Notes: generated from the sequence alone by a model not told the origin. A stretch of 64,000 nt of DNA from Streptomyces iranensis (GCF_017874715.1 NZ_JAGGLR010000005.1:186001-250000); one strand, 5' to 3'. Positions 39,906 through 55,924 are shown, numbered from the stretch's first letter. A program made the numbers and translations.

Positions 39906-42900
39906 ATGTCGAACGATGAGAAGCTGCGCGAGTACCTCAAGCGGTCGATCGCCGACGCCCGACAGGCACACCGGCGGGTGCGCGAACTGGAGGACCGGGA
40001 CCGGGAACCGATCGTGATCGTCGGGATGGCCTGCCGCTACCCCGGCGGCGTGGTCTCGCCCGAGGACCTCTGGCGGCTGGTCGAGCGGGGCGAGGACGCG
40101 ATCACGCCGTTCCCGACGGACCGGGGCTGGGATCTGAACGAAGCGGTTGACCCAGGTGTGCGTCCGTCCGTCGGTGGATTCCTGCGGGGCGCCGACCGGT
40201 TCGACGCGGAGTTCTTCGGCATCAGCCCCCGAGAGGCGCTGGCCATGGATCCGCAGCAACGGCTCCTGCTGGAGACCACGTGGGAGGTCCTCGAACGGGC
40301 CGGAATCGACCCCGAGTCGCTGCGCGGCGCCCCGGTCGGCGTCTTCGTCGGCAGCGGCAGCCAGGACTACTGCCCGACGAACGGCCAGGCCCCGGCAAGC
40401 GTCGACGGATACCTGCTCACCGGGGCGTCCTCGGCCGTGCTGTCCGGCCGGGTGGCCTACGCCTTCGGCTTCGAGGGGCAGGCGGTGACCGTCGACACGG
40501 CCTGCTCGTCCTCGCTGACCGCACTGCACCTGGCGAGCCACGCGCTGCGCCGTGACGAGTGCTCGCTCGCCGTGGTCGGCGGGGTGACCGTGATGGCCTC
40601 ATCGGTCGTGTTCACCGAGTTCGACCGACTGGGCGGTCTTGCCCCCGACGGCCGGTGCAAGGCATTCTCGGCCGCTGGGGACGGGGCTGGGTTCGCCGAG
40701 GGTGTGGGCGTGCTGCTGGTCGAGCGGTTGTCCGTGGCGCGCCGCGAGGGACATCCGGTGCTGGCCGTGGTGCGGGGCAGCGCGGTCAACCAGGACGGCG
40801 CGAGCAGCGGACTGACGGCGCCGAACGGCCCTGCGCAGCGGCGGGTGATCGGACAGGCCCTCGCCAACGCCGGACTGTCGGCCGCGCAGATCGACGTGGT
40901 GGAGGCACACGGCACGGGTACGGCACTCGGGGACCCGATCGAGGCACAGGCGCTGCTCGCCACCTACGGACAGAACCGGGACCGGCCGCTCCTGCTCGGC
41001 TCGATCAAGTCCAACATCGGCCACACCCAGGCCGCGGCGGGGATGGCCGGTGTGATCAAGATGGTCATGGCGCTGCGCGAGGGCGTGGCGCCCAGGACGC
41101 TGCACGTGGACGAGCCGTCGAGGAATGTGGACTGGTCGGCCGGAAAGGTCCGGGTGCTCAGCGAGGCGCAGCCGTGGCCGGACACGGGCCGACCGCGGCG
41201 GGCGGGCGTGTCGTCGTTCGGGATCAGCGGGACGAACGGGCACGTCATTCTGGAGGCCGCGGAGGCCGCGGAGGCCGCGGAGGCTGTCGAGGCAGCGGAA
41301 TGCGCTCCGGTCGGCACCCCGGCACCGGTGCTGCCCTGGGTGCTCTCCGCGAAGAGCGAAGCGGCGCTGCGCGCGCAGGCCTCGCGGCTGCGCGAGTCGG
41401 TCGCGGCCCGGCCGCACCTCGGCCTGAGCGATGTCGGGGCGTCGCTGGTCGCGACCCGCTCGGCGTTCGAGCATCGCGCCGCCGTGGTCGCCGGGGACCG
41501 GGACGGTTTCCTGCGTGGGCTGGAGGCTCTGAGGTCCGGTGACGACACGGCGGCCGGTGTGGTGCGGGGCGTGGCCAGGAGCGGGAAGCTGGCGTTCCTC
41601 TTCTCCGGCCAGGGCTCCCAGCGGGTCGGTATGGGCCGGGAGCTGGCGGCGAGGTTCCCGGTGTTCGAGTCCGCGTTCGCCGAGGTGTGCGCCCGGTTCG
41701 ACGGGTATCTGGAGCGGCCGCTGCGGGAGGCGATGTCGGACGCCGCTCTGCTGGATCGGACCGTCTGCACCCAGGCGTCGCTGTTCGCGGTGGAGGTCGC
41801 GCTGTTCCGGCTGGCGCGGTCGTGGGGTCTGCGCCCCCACGCCCTGGCAGGACACTCGATCGGCGAACTGGTGGCGGCCCATGTGTCCGGCGCGATGTCG
41901 CTGGACGACGCTGTCGCGCTGGTCGCGGCACGCGGGCGGCTGATGCAGGCACTGCCGGCCGAGGGGGCGATGATTGCGATCGTTGCCCCGGAGTCCGACG
42001 TGACGCCGCTGCTGACCGAGCGCGTGTCGATCGCAGCGGTGAACGGCCGTTCGTCGGTGGTGATTTCGGGCGACGAGGAAGCCGTACTCGCCATCGCCTC
42101 GCGGTTCCGGCGGACGCGGCGGCTATCAGTGAGCCACGCGTTCCACTCGCCCCTTATGGAACCCATGCTCGACGAATTCCGCCGGGTGGCCCGGACGTTG
42201 TCGTACAGCCCCCCGCAGATCCCGGTCGTGTCCAACGTGAACGGTGAACCGGTAACGGAGTTCACGGCCGACCACTGGGTACGGCACGTGCGTGAGACGG
42301 TGCGCTTCGCCGACGGGCTGCGCACCTTGGAGTCGCAGGGCGTGACGACGTTCCTCGAACTCGGGCCCGACGCCGTGCTGGCGGCGACGGCCGACGATGC
42401 CGCGACGATCCCACTTCTGAGGAAGGACCGTCCGGAACCGGAGACCGCGCTGACGGCACTGGCGCGACTGCACGTCCGCGGCGTCGACGTGGACTGGCCG
42501 GGCCTCTTCGCAGGGACCGGCGCCCGGCGCGTCGACCTGCCCACCTACGCCTTCCAGCACGAACGGTACTGGCTGCCCGCCGGCCTCGGCCGCTCCCTCG
42601 CCGAGCATCCGCTGCTGGAGACGTCGGTCGAACTCGCCGGGGGCGGCGACGCGGTGTTCACCGGACGGCTCTCGACCGCCACCCATCCGTGGCTCGCCGA
42701 CCACCAGGTGCTCGGCAGCGTCGTACTGCCGGGAGCCGCCATGGTGGAGTTCGCGCTGCACGCGGCCGACCGCACGGGCGGGGACGGAGTGGAGGACCTC
42801 ACGCTCGAAGTGCCGCTCGTGCTGCCGCAGAAGGGGCGTGTGGAACTGCAAGTGACCGTTGACGGCGGCACGTTCGGCATTCACTCACGCCCCGTCGGAG

Positions 42901-45286
42901 CGAGCGAATGGACACGGCACGCGAGCGGCGCCTTCGCCGAAGGCCGGCCGGAACCAGAACCCGCCCTGGCCGAGTGGCCGCCGAAGGACGCCGAACCGGC
43001 CGATGTGTCCGAACTCTACGAACGCCTGCGCACGGCCGGTCTGGCCTACGGCAGGACGTTCCAGGGCGTGCGGGCGGTGTGGCGGCACGGCGACGACGTC
43101 CTCGCCGAGGTGGCCCTGCCCAACGACGTGACCGCGGACGTCGGCCGGTACGGGGTGCATCCCGCGCTGCTGGACGCCGCACTGCACGCGGCCGCGCTGA
43201 CCCTCGCCGACGACGGCATACGGCTGCCCTTCTCGTGGCGGGGAGTGCGTCTGCACGCCGTACGGGCGACGTCCCTGCGGGTTCGCCTCTCGCCCGTCGG
43301 CCCGCAGGAGTTCACCGTGTCCGCGGCGGACGAGTCCGGGGCGGCAGTGCTCTCGATCGGCACCCTGGCCCTGCGGCCCGTGTCGGCGGGACGGCTGCAG
43401 GCGGCCCGCGCCAAGGAGACGCTGTTCCGGGTGTGTTGGGAGAACGCACCGGCGACCGGCGGGGCGTTCTCGGGAACACGCGTGGTGCTCGGCCCGGACG
43501 AGCTGGGTCTTGCGGACGCGCTCGGCGTCCCACAGGTCGCGGAGCTCGCCTCGGCCGACAGCTCGGTGTCCGACCTGGTGGTGTCCTGCGCGGCCGGCGG
43601 CTCGGACCTCCGCGCCTTGCTCGACCGGGTGTTGCGGCTGACACAGGCATGGCTGACCGACGACCGGCCGGCGGCGTCGCGCCTGGTGGTGGTGACCCGG
43701 GAGGCAGTGGGACCGGACGCCACGGACCCGGCCGGCGCGGCGGTGTGGGGCATGCTTCGCTCGGCACAGCTGGAGCACCCGGGCCGTATCGTCCTGGTGG
43801 ACCTGGACGGCCAGGACGCGTCACTGCGCGCGCTGCCCGCGATCCTGTCCTGCGCCGAGCCCCAGATGGCCGTCCGTCTCGGCAGGGCGTCGGTGCCGAG
43901 GCTGGAGCGGGTGAGACGGTCCGAACCGGATCCTTCACCCTTCCGCCCCGGCGGCACGGTACTCATCACCGGTGGGACCGGTGTGCTGGGCAAGGCGGTG
44001 GCTCGCCACCTGGTCACGGCACACGATGTACGTCATCTGCTGCTGGTGAGCCGTGGCGGGCCGGCGGGCGCCCCCGACCTGTCCGACCTCTCCGACCTCG
44101 GCGCCGAGGTCTCGGTCCTCGCATGTGACGTGGGCGATCGTGCGGCACTGGCAGAGGTTCTCGCATCAATCCCGGCCGACCGTCCGCTGACCGGCGTGAT
44201 ACACGCCGCCGGTGTCGTCGACGACGGCGTGGTGTCGTCGTTGTCGCCGGGGCAGGTGGACACGGTGCTGCGGGCCAAGGCGGACGGGGCGCGGCATCTG
44301 CACGAGCTGACCGGGGACCTGGACGCCTTCGTGCTGTTCTCGTCGGCGGCGGGAACCCTGGGCTCGGCGGGCCAGGCCAACTACGCGGCGGCGAACGCCT
44401 ACGTGGACGCCCTGGCACAGCACCGGCGCGCCTCGGGGCTGCCGGCGACCTCTGTGGCATGGGGCCCGTGGGAGGAACTCAGCGGGATGACGCGGGGTAT
44501 GAAGGCGGCGGACCGTGCGCGGCTGACACGGTTGGGCATCGCCGCACTGACCACGGAGGACGCCCTGTCGTCCTTCGACGCGGCGGTGACGGCGGACGAG
44601 GCGGTGGTCGTGGCCATGCGGCTGGACACCTCGGCGCTGCGGGGTCACGTGCCTGCTGTGCTGAGCGGGTTGGCCTCGCGACGGACCCTGCGCGAGGTGA
44701 CGACGGTCGGGTTGGTGGAGCAGCTCGCCGCTCTCCCCGCGGACGAACAGGACCGGAGGGTGATCACAGCGGTCCGCACGCATGTGGCCGCGGTCCTCGG
44801 ATTCTTGGGCCCCGAGCGAGTGGACACCGAACAGGGCCTGGTGGACATGGGTTTCGACTCGCTGACGGCGGTCGAGCTGCGGAACCGGCTGAACACCGCC
44901 ACGGGCCTGCGGCTGCCCGCCACCCTGGTCTTCGATTACCCGACCCCCACAGCCCTGGGCCGCCATGTCGCGGCGGAACTACGGCGCGGCCGCAGCGGCG
45001 ACAATCCGGGCGAGCCGGCCGCGGCGCTCACCGTCCTGAGCGAAGTGGACCGGCTGGAGGGGCTGCTGTCCGCATGCTCACCGGGTGAGGACGGATACGC
45101 GCGGATCACCGGCCGCCTGCGTGAACTGATGACGACATGGGACGGCCTCGCGCAAGGGGCGCACACGACGGAGGAGCCCGGCAGGGAGCCGGAGAGGGGG
45201 CTGGACAAGAGCGCGGTCACGGCGAAGTTGCAGTCGGCGTCGGCGGACGAAGTCCTCGCCTTCATTCAGAAGGAGTTCGGCAGGTA

Positions 45287-45287
<1 letters not shown>
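39906..45287 (+). CDS. PKS E: module 5 (KS-AT-DH-KR-ACP)
   Basis: 1793 residues. Docking helix 1-33, KS (Cys200), malonyl-type AT (Ser651 in GHSIGE, H744-A-F-H), DH (His933, Asp1090), KR about 1350-1520 (VDD in place of LDD, Tyr1493), ACP (Ser1652), and an extended C-terminal docking region ending in [12 protein letters not shown]. It is predicted to add two carbons and leave the C8=C9 alkene. The start at 39906 lies 6 nt after the PKS D stop, with GGAGGG inside the last PKS D codons as ribosome site. An EAA-repeat linker (9-bp unit) sits between KS and AT. Confidence 0.95.
41253..41288 (+). repeat. 9-bp tandem repeat in PKS E KS-AT linker
   Basis: Three perfect and one degenerate copy of GAGGCCGCG encode EAA units between the KS and the KS-AT linker domain. 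This is an expandable low-complexity spacer. Confidence 0.8.
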
Positions 45288-50611
<5,324 letters not shown>

Positions 50612-50660
50612 GAAGTCAGGCGCGCCGGGCCGGAGCCCCGACCGCCGCCTGACGGATGGG

Positions 50661-51329
50661 ATGAACATGGCACAGCAAACGGAGTTCTCGTCCACCCTGC
50701 TGGACTACGTGAGGACGGTGTCGCTGAGGGACGACGAGATCCTCAGCGGCCTGCGACACGAAACCGCCCAACTGCCCATGGGCCAGGCCATGCAGGTCAT
50801 GGCGGAGGAAGCCCAGTTCCTCGCCCTGCTGGTCGCGCTGACGGGGGCGAGGACGGTCGTCGAGATCGGGACCTTCACCGGTTACAGCACGCTCTGCATG
50901 GCACGCGCCCTGCCCGCACACGGGCGTCTGATCACGGTGGACATCTCCGGGAAATGGCCGATGATCGCCGAACCGTACTGGAAGCGCGCCGCAGTCGCCG
51001 AGCGGATCGAGGCCCGCATCGGCCCGGCGGCAGAGATCCTGACCACCCTGCTGAGCGAACTCGGCCCCGACGGCGCGGACTTGGTCTTCATCGACGCCGA
51101 CAAGGCCGGTTACCCCCTCTACTACGAGAAGGCACTGCGGCTGGTGCGTCCGGGCGGGCTGATCGTGCTGGACAACACGGTCTTCTTCGGCCGTGTCCTG
51201 GACGAGGCCGCGCGCGACGCGGACACCGTCGCCGTGCGCGAACTGAACGCCGTCCTCCTGCACGACGAGCGGGTGGACCTGGCGATGCTGCCCATGGCCG
51301 ACGGTGTCACCCTGGCCCGCAAGAGGTGA
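50661..51329 (+). CDS. fkbG-like: FkbG-like O-methyltransferase
   Basis: This 222-residue class I SAM-dependent methyltransferase of the FkbG/catechol-O-methyltransferase type has the motif [12 protein letters not shown] near residue 55 (SAM loop), [19 protein letters not shown] (metal/substrate region) and [13 protein letters not shown]. In the methoxymalonyl pathway FkbG methylates the hydroxyl of hydroxymalonyl-ACP. It is 49 nt after PKS F on the same strand and presumably co-transcribed, while the other four pathway genes are divergent at the other end. That split supports one functional cluster from 1.7 to 51.3 kb. The start is ATG at 50661 or, six bases on, 50667. Confidence 0.92.
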   Translation: MNMAQQTEFSSTLLDYVRTVSLRDDEILSGLRHETAQLPMGQAMQVMAEEAQFLALLVALTGARTVVEIGTFTGYSTLCMARALPAHGRLITVDISGKWPMIAEPYWKRAAVAERIEARIGPAAEILTTLLSELGPDGADLVFIDADKAGYPLYYEKALRLVRPGGLIVLDNTVFFGRVLDEAARDADTVAVRELNAVLLHDERVDLAMLPMADGVTLARKR

Positions 51330-51372
51330 CCGGACCGTCGCTCATGCGTTCGGCCGCGCCATCCGGCAGAGT

Positions 51373-51389
51373 GGGAACACACCGTTCCC
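51373..51389. terminator. Possible weak terminator hairpin
   Basis: GGGAAC-ACACC-GTTCCC forms a 6-bp perfect stem with a 5-nt loop 44 nt after the methyltransferase stop, between convergent genes. There is no U tract, so termination is only suggested by position. The rest of 51330-51525 holds no gene I recognise. Confidence 0.35.
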
Positions 51390-51525
51390 CTCGTCCGCGG
51401 AACTGGGTGAAGCAGCAGGAGATCGACGCGGGCCATAGGCCACGTTCCTTCCGCAACTTGTGCGGGTCGAGCGTCGCCTCGGCCCGCACGAGCTGTTTTC
51501 CGGGCTCGTAGATCGCCGTGTGTCG

Positions 51526-52164
51526 CTATGTCACGGCCAGGTGGCTCCGTCGGTGCCGCGGAGTCTCGGTTTCGTCGAGCAGGACGAGGGCGAAGTCGGC
51601 GTAGGAAATTCGGGCTGCCATGTCGCCCTGTTCGCACGTGCGGTAGTGGCCGGTGCGCTCGCCCTCGTGGTCGAAGTCGCCGGCCGGGCTCACATACAGC
51701 CAGTCCAGTGCGCCGCCCTGGGTATGGAGGATCTCCAGACCGGCGGCGTGGGCCAGGCAGAAGGGCCGAAACTCCGCGGGGAAGCCGGGTGTGTCCAGCA
51801 GCCGGGTCCCATCCGGGGCCGGCAGCAGTGCGGAGAGTCCGACAGCGATGAGTCTGTCCACTCCGGCTTGGCTCAGGCCCTTGACGAGTGCGTGCGCTGC
51901 GCTCCTGAAGAATGCGTCCGGGTCGGTGCCCGCGCCGTACACCGCGGCCACGTTGATCGCGGCGTCATGGCCGTCAGCGAGGGCGGCGACGTCCGCCGCG
52001 TCGGTGACGTCACCAGCTGCGATCCGTACGCCACCGTCCGCCAGGCCGCTGTAGCGCGAGGGTTCGCGTACCACCGCGGTGACCTCGTGACCACGCCGAC
52101 GCGCCTCGGCGACGGCCTGTCGGCCGGCCCGGCCGCCCGCGCCGAAAATCACGATCCTGCTCAT
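51526..52164 (-). CDS. NmrA/SDR-like NAD(P)-binding protein
   Basis: This 212-residue protein has the Rossmann motif VIFGAGGRAGRQ at its N-terminus, then VTAVVREPSRY, VRIAAGDVTDAADV and INVAAVYG, the pattern of atypical short-chain reductases of the NmrA/NAD(P)H-azoreductase-like group. Such proteins are often redox sensors or small quinone/flavin-type reductases; the substrate here is unknown. The ATG at 52164 has GGGAGG upstream. It is divergent from an HxlR regulator 116 bp away, the classic arrangement for a regulator and its target. Nothing ties it to polyketide formation except proximity. Confidence 0.8.
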   Translation of the reverse strand: MSRIVIFGAGGRAGRQAVAEARRRGHEVTAVVREPSRYSGLADGGVRIAAGDVTDAADVAALADGHDAAINVAAVYGAGTDPDAFFRSAAHALVKGLSQAGVDRLIAVGLSALLPAPDGTRLLDTPGFPAEFRPFCLAHAAGLEILHTQGGALDWLYVSPAGDFDHEGERTGHYRTCEQGDMAARISYADFALVLLDETETPRHRRSHLAVT

Positions 52165-52224
52165 CTTCGGAATACCTCCCGGTGAGTCGATGCTCCGGAA
52201 AGTACCCGTGAGGGCAGTTACCAC

Positions 52225-52256
52225 CTGGATACCACTGAACCTGGATACCGCTGACC
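52225..52256. repeat. 16-bp direct repeat in HxlR intergenic region
   Basis: CTGGATACC(A/G)CTGA(A/C)C occurs twice head-to-tail at 52225 and 52241, with two mismatches. It lies between the divergent reductase and HxlR starts and is a plausible HxlR operator. Position and repetition are the only evidence. Confidence 0.6.
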
Positions 52257-52280
52257 ACCAGCGCGAGGCAGGAGACCAGC

Positions 52281-52679
52281 ATGACGCACCGGCAGCCGCT
52301 GCCCCCCGACATGTTCGACGAGCTGTGCCCGTCCGCACTGCTGCCCTTCCGCTTCGGGGACAAGTGGGCGGCCCTGATCATCCGCTGCCTCCAGGACGGC
52401 CCGCGCCGCTTCTCCCAACTCCGCGTGCCGCTGCGCCGGGTCACTCCGAAGGTGCTGACGCAGTCGCTGCGCGGACTGGAACGCGACGGGCTCGTGTCAC
52501 GCACGGTGCACGCCGACCCGGCACCGCGAGTGGAGTACGCGCTGACGCCACTGGGCCGCAGCATGCTGGAGCCGATGGACGTGGCGTGTGCGTGGGCAGC
52601 CGCGCACTGGGACGAGCTGCTCGACGCGAGGGAGTCGTACGAGCGCCGTAGCCCTGGCCAAGGCACCAGAGGTAACTGA
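52281..52679 (+). CDS. HxlR-family transcriptional regulator
   Basis: This 132-residue winged-helix protein has FGDKWAALIIRCLQDGPRRF, LRRVTPKVLTQSLRGLERDG and a wing ending VEYALTPLGRSM, the full HxlR/MarR-like DNA-binding domain (residues 20-105). Cys16 in DELCP matches the N-terminal cysteine that senses thiol or quinone stress in several HxlR proteins (YodB, HypR). It likely represses itself and the divergent NmrA-like reductase through the intergenic repeat. It sits just outside the PKS cluster, and a role in the cluster's control is not indicated. Confidence 0.88.
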   Translation: MTHRQPLPPDMFDELCPSALLPFRFGDKWAALIIRCLQDGPRRFSQLRVPLRRVTPKVLTQSLRGLERDGLVSRTVHADPAPRVEYALTPLGRSMLEPMDVACAWAAAHWDELLDARESYERRSPGQGTRGN

Positions 52680-53160
52680 TCGTTCAAGAACGAGCCAAGC
52701 CGACCTGCGCCAACTTCTCGGGGAGCTGGCGGGGCTGATCCCGGACCAGGGCGCCGATACCGCCGGATGAGCCACACGCGGGTCCCGGGACGCCCCTTGG
52801 CTCGCACTGGGAAGGCCGCGAGAAGGCGTACGCCGAGATCGACGCCTCCCGCGAGCGCGCCACCGACCAGCCCGCCACGCACATCCGGTATCCCGGTGAT
52901 GGGGCTCACCGAAGCGCACCGGCTGCGGCCAGATCAAGTCCGGCGCCCCGGCGCGCGGCGAACGCATCGGGAAATACAACCGGCTGACCGACATCGCCGA
53001 CACCGCGCCCACCGCGCTCCCGTACGGGCTGCCAATGCGCTGATCGGCAGGTCTATTCCGACCGCGCCGACGACCAGCGAGCGGTCGGGCAGCAGGCGCC
53101 CGCCGCCCTGCTCTCCCTGACCTCGGTGCCGCGGCCGCCGACGGCGCCTGTATTCTGGTT
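52680..53160. other. Gene-poor decayed stretch
   Basis: No frame here shows a start, a ribosome site and a recognisable domain together. Short helical-looking stretches (for example EKAYAEIDASRERATDQ in the plus frame near 52830) are interrupted by stops within 100 codons. I take it as decayed coding DNA of unknown origin. Confidence 0.5.
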
Positions 53161-53163
53161 GTC

Positions 53164-53192
53164 TGCGGCAGCCGTCCTTGCGCATGCTGCCG
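53164..53192. terminator. Perfect 8-bp stem hairpin upstream of fluoride operon
   Basis: GCGGCAGC (53164-53171) and GCTGCCGC (53185-53192) form a perfect stem with a 13-nt loop and no U tract. It may insulate the fluoride operon from upstream transcription. Confidence 0.35.
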
Positions 53193-53218
53193 CGCGGTAG
53201 TGGGGCCCACCGCACCCA

Positions 53219-53264
53219 ACCGCGGCGACGATGCCGCCAACGGTCCCTACTTGCGATGACGCGC
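53219..53264 (+). promoter_or_regulatory. Possible fluoride (crcB) riboswitch
   Basis: The RNA reads GGCG-ACGATGC-CGCC, then AACGG, a short loop, and GATGACGCG. This echoes the crcB-motif consensus of a GGCGAUG/CGCC helix, AAC(C/G)G pseudoknot loop and a closing (CU)GAUGRC segment. It lies about 45 nt before a crcB start. A GCGCCC/GGGCGC hairpin at 53262-53283 could be the expression platform. The match is by eye and has at least one mismatch in the conserved GAUG. Confidence 0.45.
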
Positions 53265-53307
53265 GCCCGGTACCTCCAGGGCGCCCTTGAGCGAGTAGGA
53301 GACTTAC

Positions 53308-53790
53308 GTGGGACATGCCCGGACCGGAGTGGTGAGCGAACTCACCGATCCCGATATGGATCTCTCTGCCCCCATACGACGGCATGCGCCGCGCGGGCAG
53401 AGGGCAATTGTGGCGGCGGTGGCGCTCGGCGGCGGCCTGGGCGCCTCAGCCCGCTACGGAGCGTCGCTCCTGTGGCCAACTTCCGCGGGTGCCTTCCCAT
53501 GGACCACGCTGGCGGTCAACGCCATCGGCTGCGCGGTCATCGGCGTGTTCATGGTGGTCATCACCGACGTGTGGGCGGTGCACCGACTGGTGCGCCCCTT
53601 CTTCGGCACCGGAGTGCTGGGCGGGTTCACCACCTTCTCCACCTACGCGGTGGACATCCAGCACTTGGTCGACGACGGCCAGGCACACACGGGCCTGGAG
53701 TATCTGGCGGGGACGCTGCTGACGGCCCTGGCCTCGGTGTGGCTCGCGGCGGCATGCACACGCCGGGTGATCGAGCGGAGGCAGCGATGA
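53308..53790 (+). CDS. crcB: Fluoride channel protein CrcB (first copy)
   Basis: This 160-residue membrane protein has four hydrophobic segments and the CrcB/Fluc signatures NAIGC and [12 protein letters not shown]. Fluc proteins form dual-topology dimers that export fluoride. A roughly 30-residue hydrophilic N-terminus precedes the first membrane segment, longer than in the second copy. GTG at 53308 is preceded by TAGGAGA. It is the first gene of a three-gene operon with ATGA coupling to DUF190. Two crcB genes side by side usually encode oppositely oriented partners of a heterodimer. Confidence 0.93.
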   Translation: MGHARTGVVSELTDPDMDLSAPIRRHAPRGQRAIVAAVALGGGLGASARYGASLLWPTSAGAFPWTTLAVNAIGCAVIGVFMVVITDVWAVHRLVRPFFGTGVLGGFTTFSTYAVDIQHLVDDGQAHTGLEYLAGTLLTALASVWLAAACTRRVIERRQR

Positions 53791-54134
53791 GGCCGGCCGG
53801 CAGCGCGCTGCGTCTGACGATTTTCATCGGGGAGCACGACACCTGGCATCACAAGCCCCTGTTCACTGAGATTGTGCACCGGGCACACAGCGCCGGGCTG
53901 GCCGGCGCCTCGGTCTTCCGCGGCTGCGAGGGGATTGGCGCCTCCTCACTCATCCACACCTCCCACCCGCTGTCACTCGGTGAGGACCTGCCGGTGGCGA
54001 TCGTCATCGTCGACAGCGAGGAGAGGATCCGCGCCTTCCTGCCGCAACTGGACCAGTTGGCGGGCGAGGGCCAGGTGATCCTCGACGCGGTCGAAGTCAT
54101 CCGCTACACAGGACGGGCAAAGGGAACTCTGTGA
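53787..54134 (+). CDS. DUF190 protein, fluoride-operon partner
   Basis: This 115-residue soluble protein of the DUF190 family has [19 protein letters not shown] at the N-terminus and [12 protein letters not shown] mid-protein. It resembles PII-like ferredoxin-fold proteins. Its ATG overlaps the first crcB stop and its stop overlaps the second crcB start, so the three are translated as a chain. DUF190 genes commonly accompany crcB in actinobacteria; a regulatory or ion-binding role for the channel is inference. Confidence 0.85.
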   Translation: MRPAGSALRLTIFIGEHDTWHHKPLFTEIVHRAHSAGLAGASVFRGCEGIGASSLIHTSHPLSLGEDLPVAIVIVDSEERIRAFLPQLDQLAGEGQVILDAVEVIRYTGRAKGTL

Positions 54135-54505
54135 ACTGGCTGTTGGTGCTCGCGGGCGCGATGGTCGGGGCCCCGCTTCGCTATCTCACCGACCGCACGA
54201 TCCAGTCCCGGTACGACGCCGTCTTCCCCTGGGGCACCTTCGTCGTCAACGTCATCGGCTGTTTGCTCCTGGGCCTGCTCACCGGCGCGGTTGCTGCCGG
54301 AGCGGCCTCCGCGCAGGTCCAGCTGCTGGTCGGCACCGGGCTGTGCGGCGCTCTGACGACGTATTCCACCTTCTCCTACGAGACGCTGCGCCTGGCCGAG
54401 GAAGGCGCGGCCTTCTTCGCGGCGGCGAACGTGGTGGGAAGCGTGGTGGCCGGAGTGGGAGCGGCGTTCACCGGGACAGCACTCGCCCAGGTCCTGTGGA
54501 GGTAA
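54131..54505 (+). CDS. crcB: Fluoride channel protein CrcB (second copy)
   Basis: A 124-residue four-helix membrane protein with NVIGC and [13 protein letters not shown], the same Fluc signatures as the first copy. GTG at 54131 overlaps the DUF190 stop (GTGA). It lacks the long hydrophilic N-terminus of the first copy. The two are probably antiparallel halves of one fluoride exporter in the cytoplasmic membrane. Confidence 0.93.
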   Translation: MNWLLVLAGAMVGAPLRYLTDRTIQSRYDAVFPWGTFVVNVIGCLLLGLLTGAVAAGAASAQVQLLVGTGLCGALTTYSTFSYETLRLAEEGAAFFAAANVVGSVVAGVGAAFTGTALAQVLWR

Positions 54506-54596
54506 CACTTCCCCCGGCCGGTAGCGGGACATCCGCCGACCGGGCGCCCAAACTGAGAGCGGAGGCTGCTCGACAGGGACACCTGGGAGGAGCGTG

Positions 54597-55892
54597 ATGA
54601 AGCGGGAGCCCCGACAGCCGACAGGACCATCCGGAGAGTCCGCACCGGAGATCGCCGCGGCCCGGCTGCGTCTGCTCTCCGAGGCGAGCCGCGCGTTGGC
54701 CTCGGGCCTGGACGCGGAGGAGTCGCTGCGCCGGCTGGCCCGGCTGGTCGTACCGCACCTGGCCGACGCCTGCGCCGTCGACCTGGTCGAGGGCGACGGA
54801 GTGCGCCGTCTCACGGTCACGGACCGAGACCCCGAGCGAGCGCTGCGCGTGGTGCCCGGCGGGTTTGTGCCAGGGCCGGACGACTCGGCCGCCGCCCTGG
54901 CGAAGGTGTTGCGTGGCGCGGGACCTGTGGTGGTGACCGACTTCGGCGCGCCCGATCCGGACGACTCCTTCCTCGCCGCTCAGCGGGGCTTGTACCGCAC
55001 CCTCGGCGCCGAGACCGCGCTGATCGTGCCCATGCGCGTGCGACGGCAGGCACTGGGCGCACTCACCTTCCTCCGCCGTGCCCCGGCCGTCCCCTTCGAC
55101 GAGCAGGAGCGGACCCTCGCCGCCGACCTGGGACACCGTGCGGGTCTCGCGCTGGACAACGCACGTCTGTACGCGTTGCAGCAGTACACCGCCGAGCAGC
55201 TCCAGCTCTCCCTTCTGCCGGACCTGACCGGCCTGGCCCACCTCAGGCTCGCCGCCAGCTACGTGGCCGCCCGCGAGCGGGCCGAGGTGGGCGGCGACTG
55301 GTACGACGCCTTCCCGCTCCCCGACGGCTCGGCGATCCTCGCCATCGGGGACGTGGTCGGCCATGACCTGGCGGCCGCCGTCCGCATGGGACAGCTGCGC
55401 AACATGCTGCGCGCGCTCGCCTACGACAGCGGTGACGACCCGGCCGGAATCATGAGCCGCCTGGACACGGTGATGCTGGGTCTGACCAGCATCGAACTGG
55501 TCACAGCCGTCATCGCCCGCATCGAGACACCCACCGAGGGGGCGTGGCGACTGCACTGGACCAACGCCGGTCACCTTCCGCCCCTGCTCGCCCAGCCCGA
55601 CGGCCGCACCCTCCTCCTGGAAGAAGGCCATGCCCCCATCCTGGGGGTCGACCCCGCACTCGAACGAACGACGGCGACCATCGCCCTGCCCCACGGTGCC
55701 ACCCTGCTCCTCTACACCGACGGCCTCATCGAGCGCCCCGGCGAGGACATCGGCCGTGGCCTGACACGGCTGCGCCAGCACGCGGCCATGCTCGCCCGCG
55801 AACCGCTGGGCGTCTTCCGCGACGAACTGCTCACCCGGTTGAGCGATGACCAGCACGACGACATCGCCGTCCTGGCCCTGCGCGCCCCCTGA
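54597..55892 (+). CDS. GAF-domain PP2C (SpoIIE/RsbU-type) phosphatase
   Basis: This 431-residue protein has an N-terminal GAF domain (about 35-195, ending FDEQERTLAADLGHRAGLALDNARLYA) and a SpoIIE-type PP2C phosphatase domain (215-430) with GGDWYDAFPL, IGDVVGHDLAAA, TNAGHLPPLL, YTDGLIE and DDIAVLAL; the Asp residues of these motifs bind the catalytic metals. Such enzymes dephosphorylate anti-sigma-factor antagonists and tune stress sigma factors in Streptomyces. ATG at 54597 follows GGGAGGAG; a GTG one codon earlier is possible. It stands alone, 91 nt after the fluoride operon. Confidence 0.92.
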   Translation: MKREPRQPTGPSGESAPEIAAARLRLLSEASRALASGLDAEESLRRLARLVVPHLADACAVDLVEGDGVRRLTVTDRDPERALRVVPGGFVPGPDDSAAALAKVLRGAGPVVVTDFGAPDPDDSFLAAQRGLYRTLGAETALIVPMRVRRQALGALTFLRRAPAVPFDEQERTLAADLGHRAGLALDNARLYALQQYTAEQLQLSLLPDLTGLAHLRLAASYVAARERAEVGGDWYDAFPLPDGSAILAIGDVVGHDLAAAVRMGQLRNMLRALAYDSGDDPAGIMSRLDTVMLGLTSIELVTAVIARIETPTEGAWRLHWTNAGHLPPLLAQPDGRTLLLEEGHAPILGVDPALERTTATIALPHGATLLLYTDGLIERPGEDIGRGLTRLRQHAAMLAREPLGVFRDELLTRLSDDQHDDIAVLALRAP

Positions 55893-55924
55893 ACCGACCG
55901 CCCTCTCCCCTCAATTAACTTGCG

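Noticed and set aside
51307..51489. Minus-strand 60-codon frame between methyltransferase and NmrA-like gene
   Set aside because: No ribosome site or domain; overlaps the methyltransferase end.
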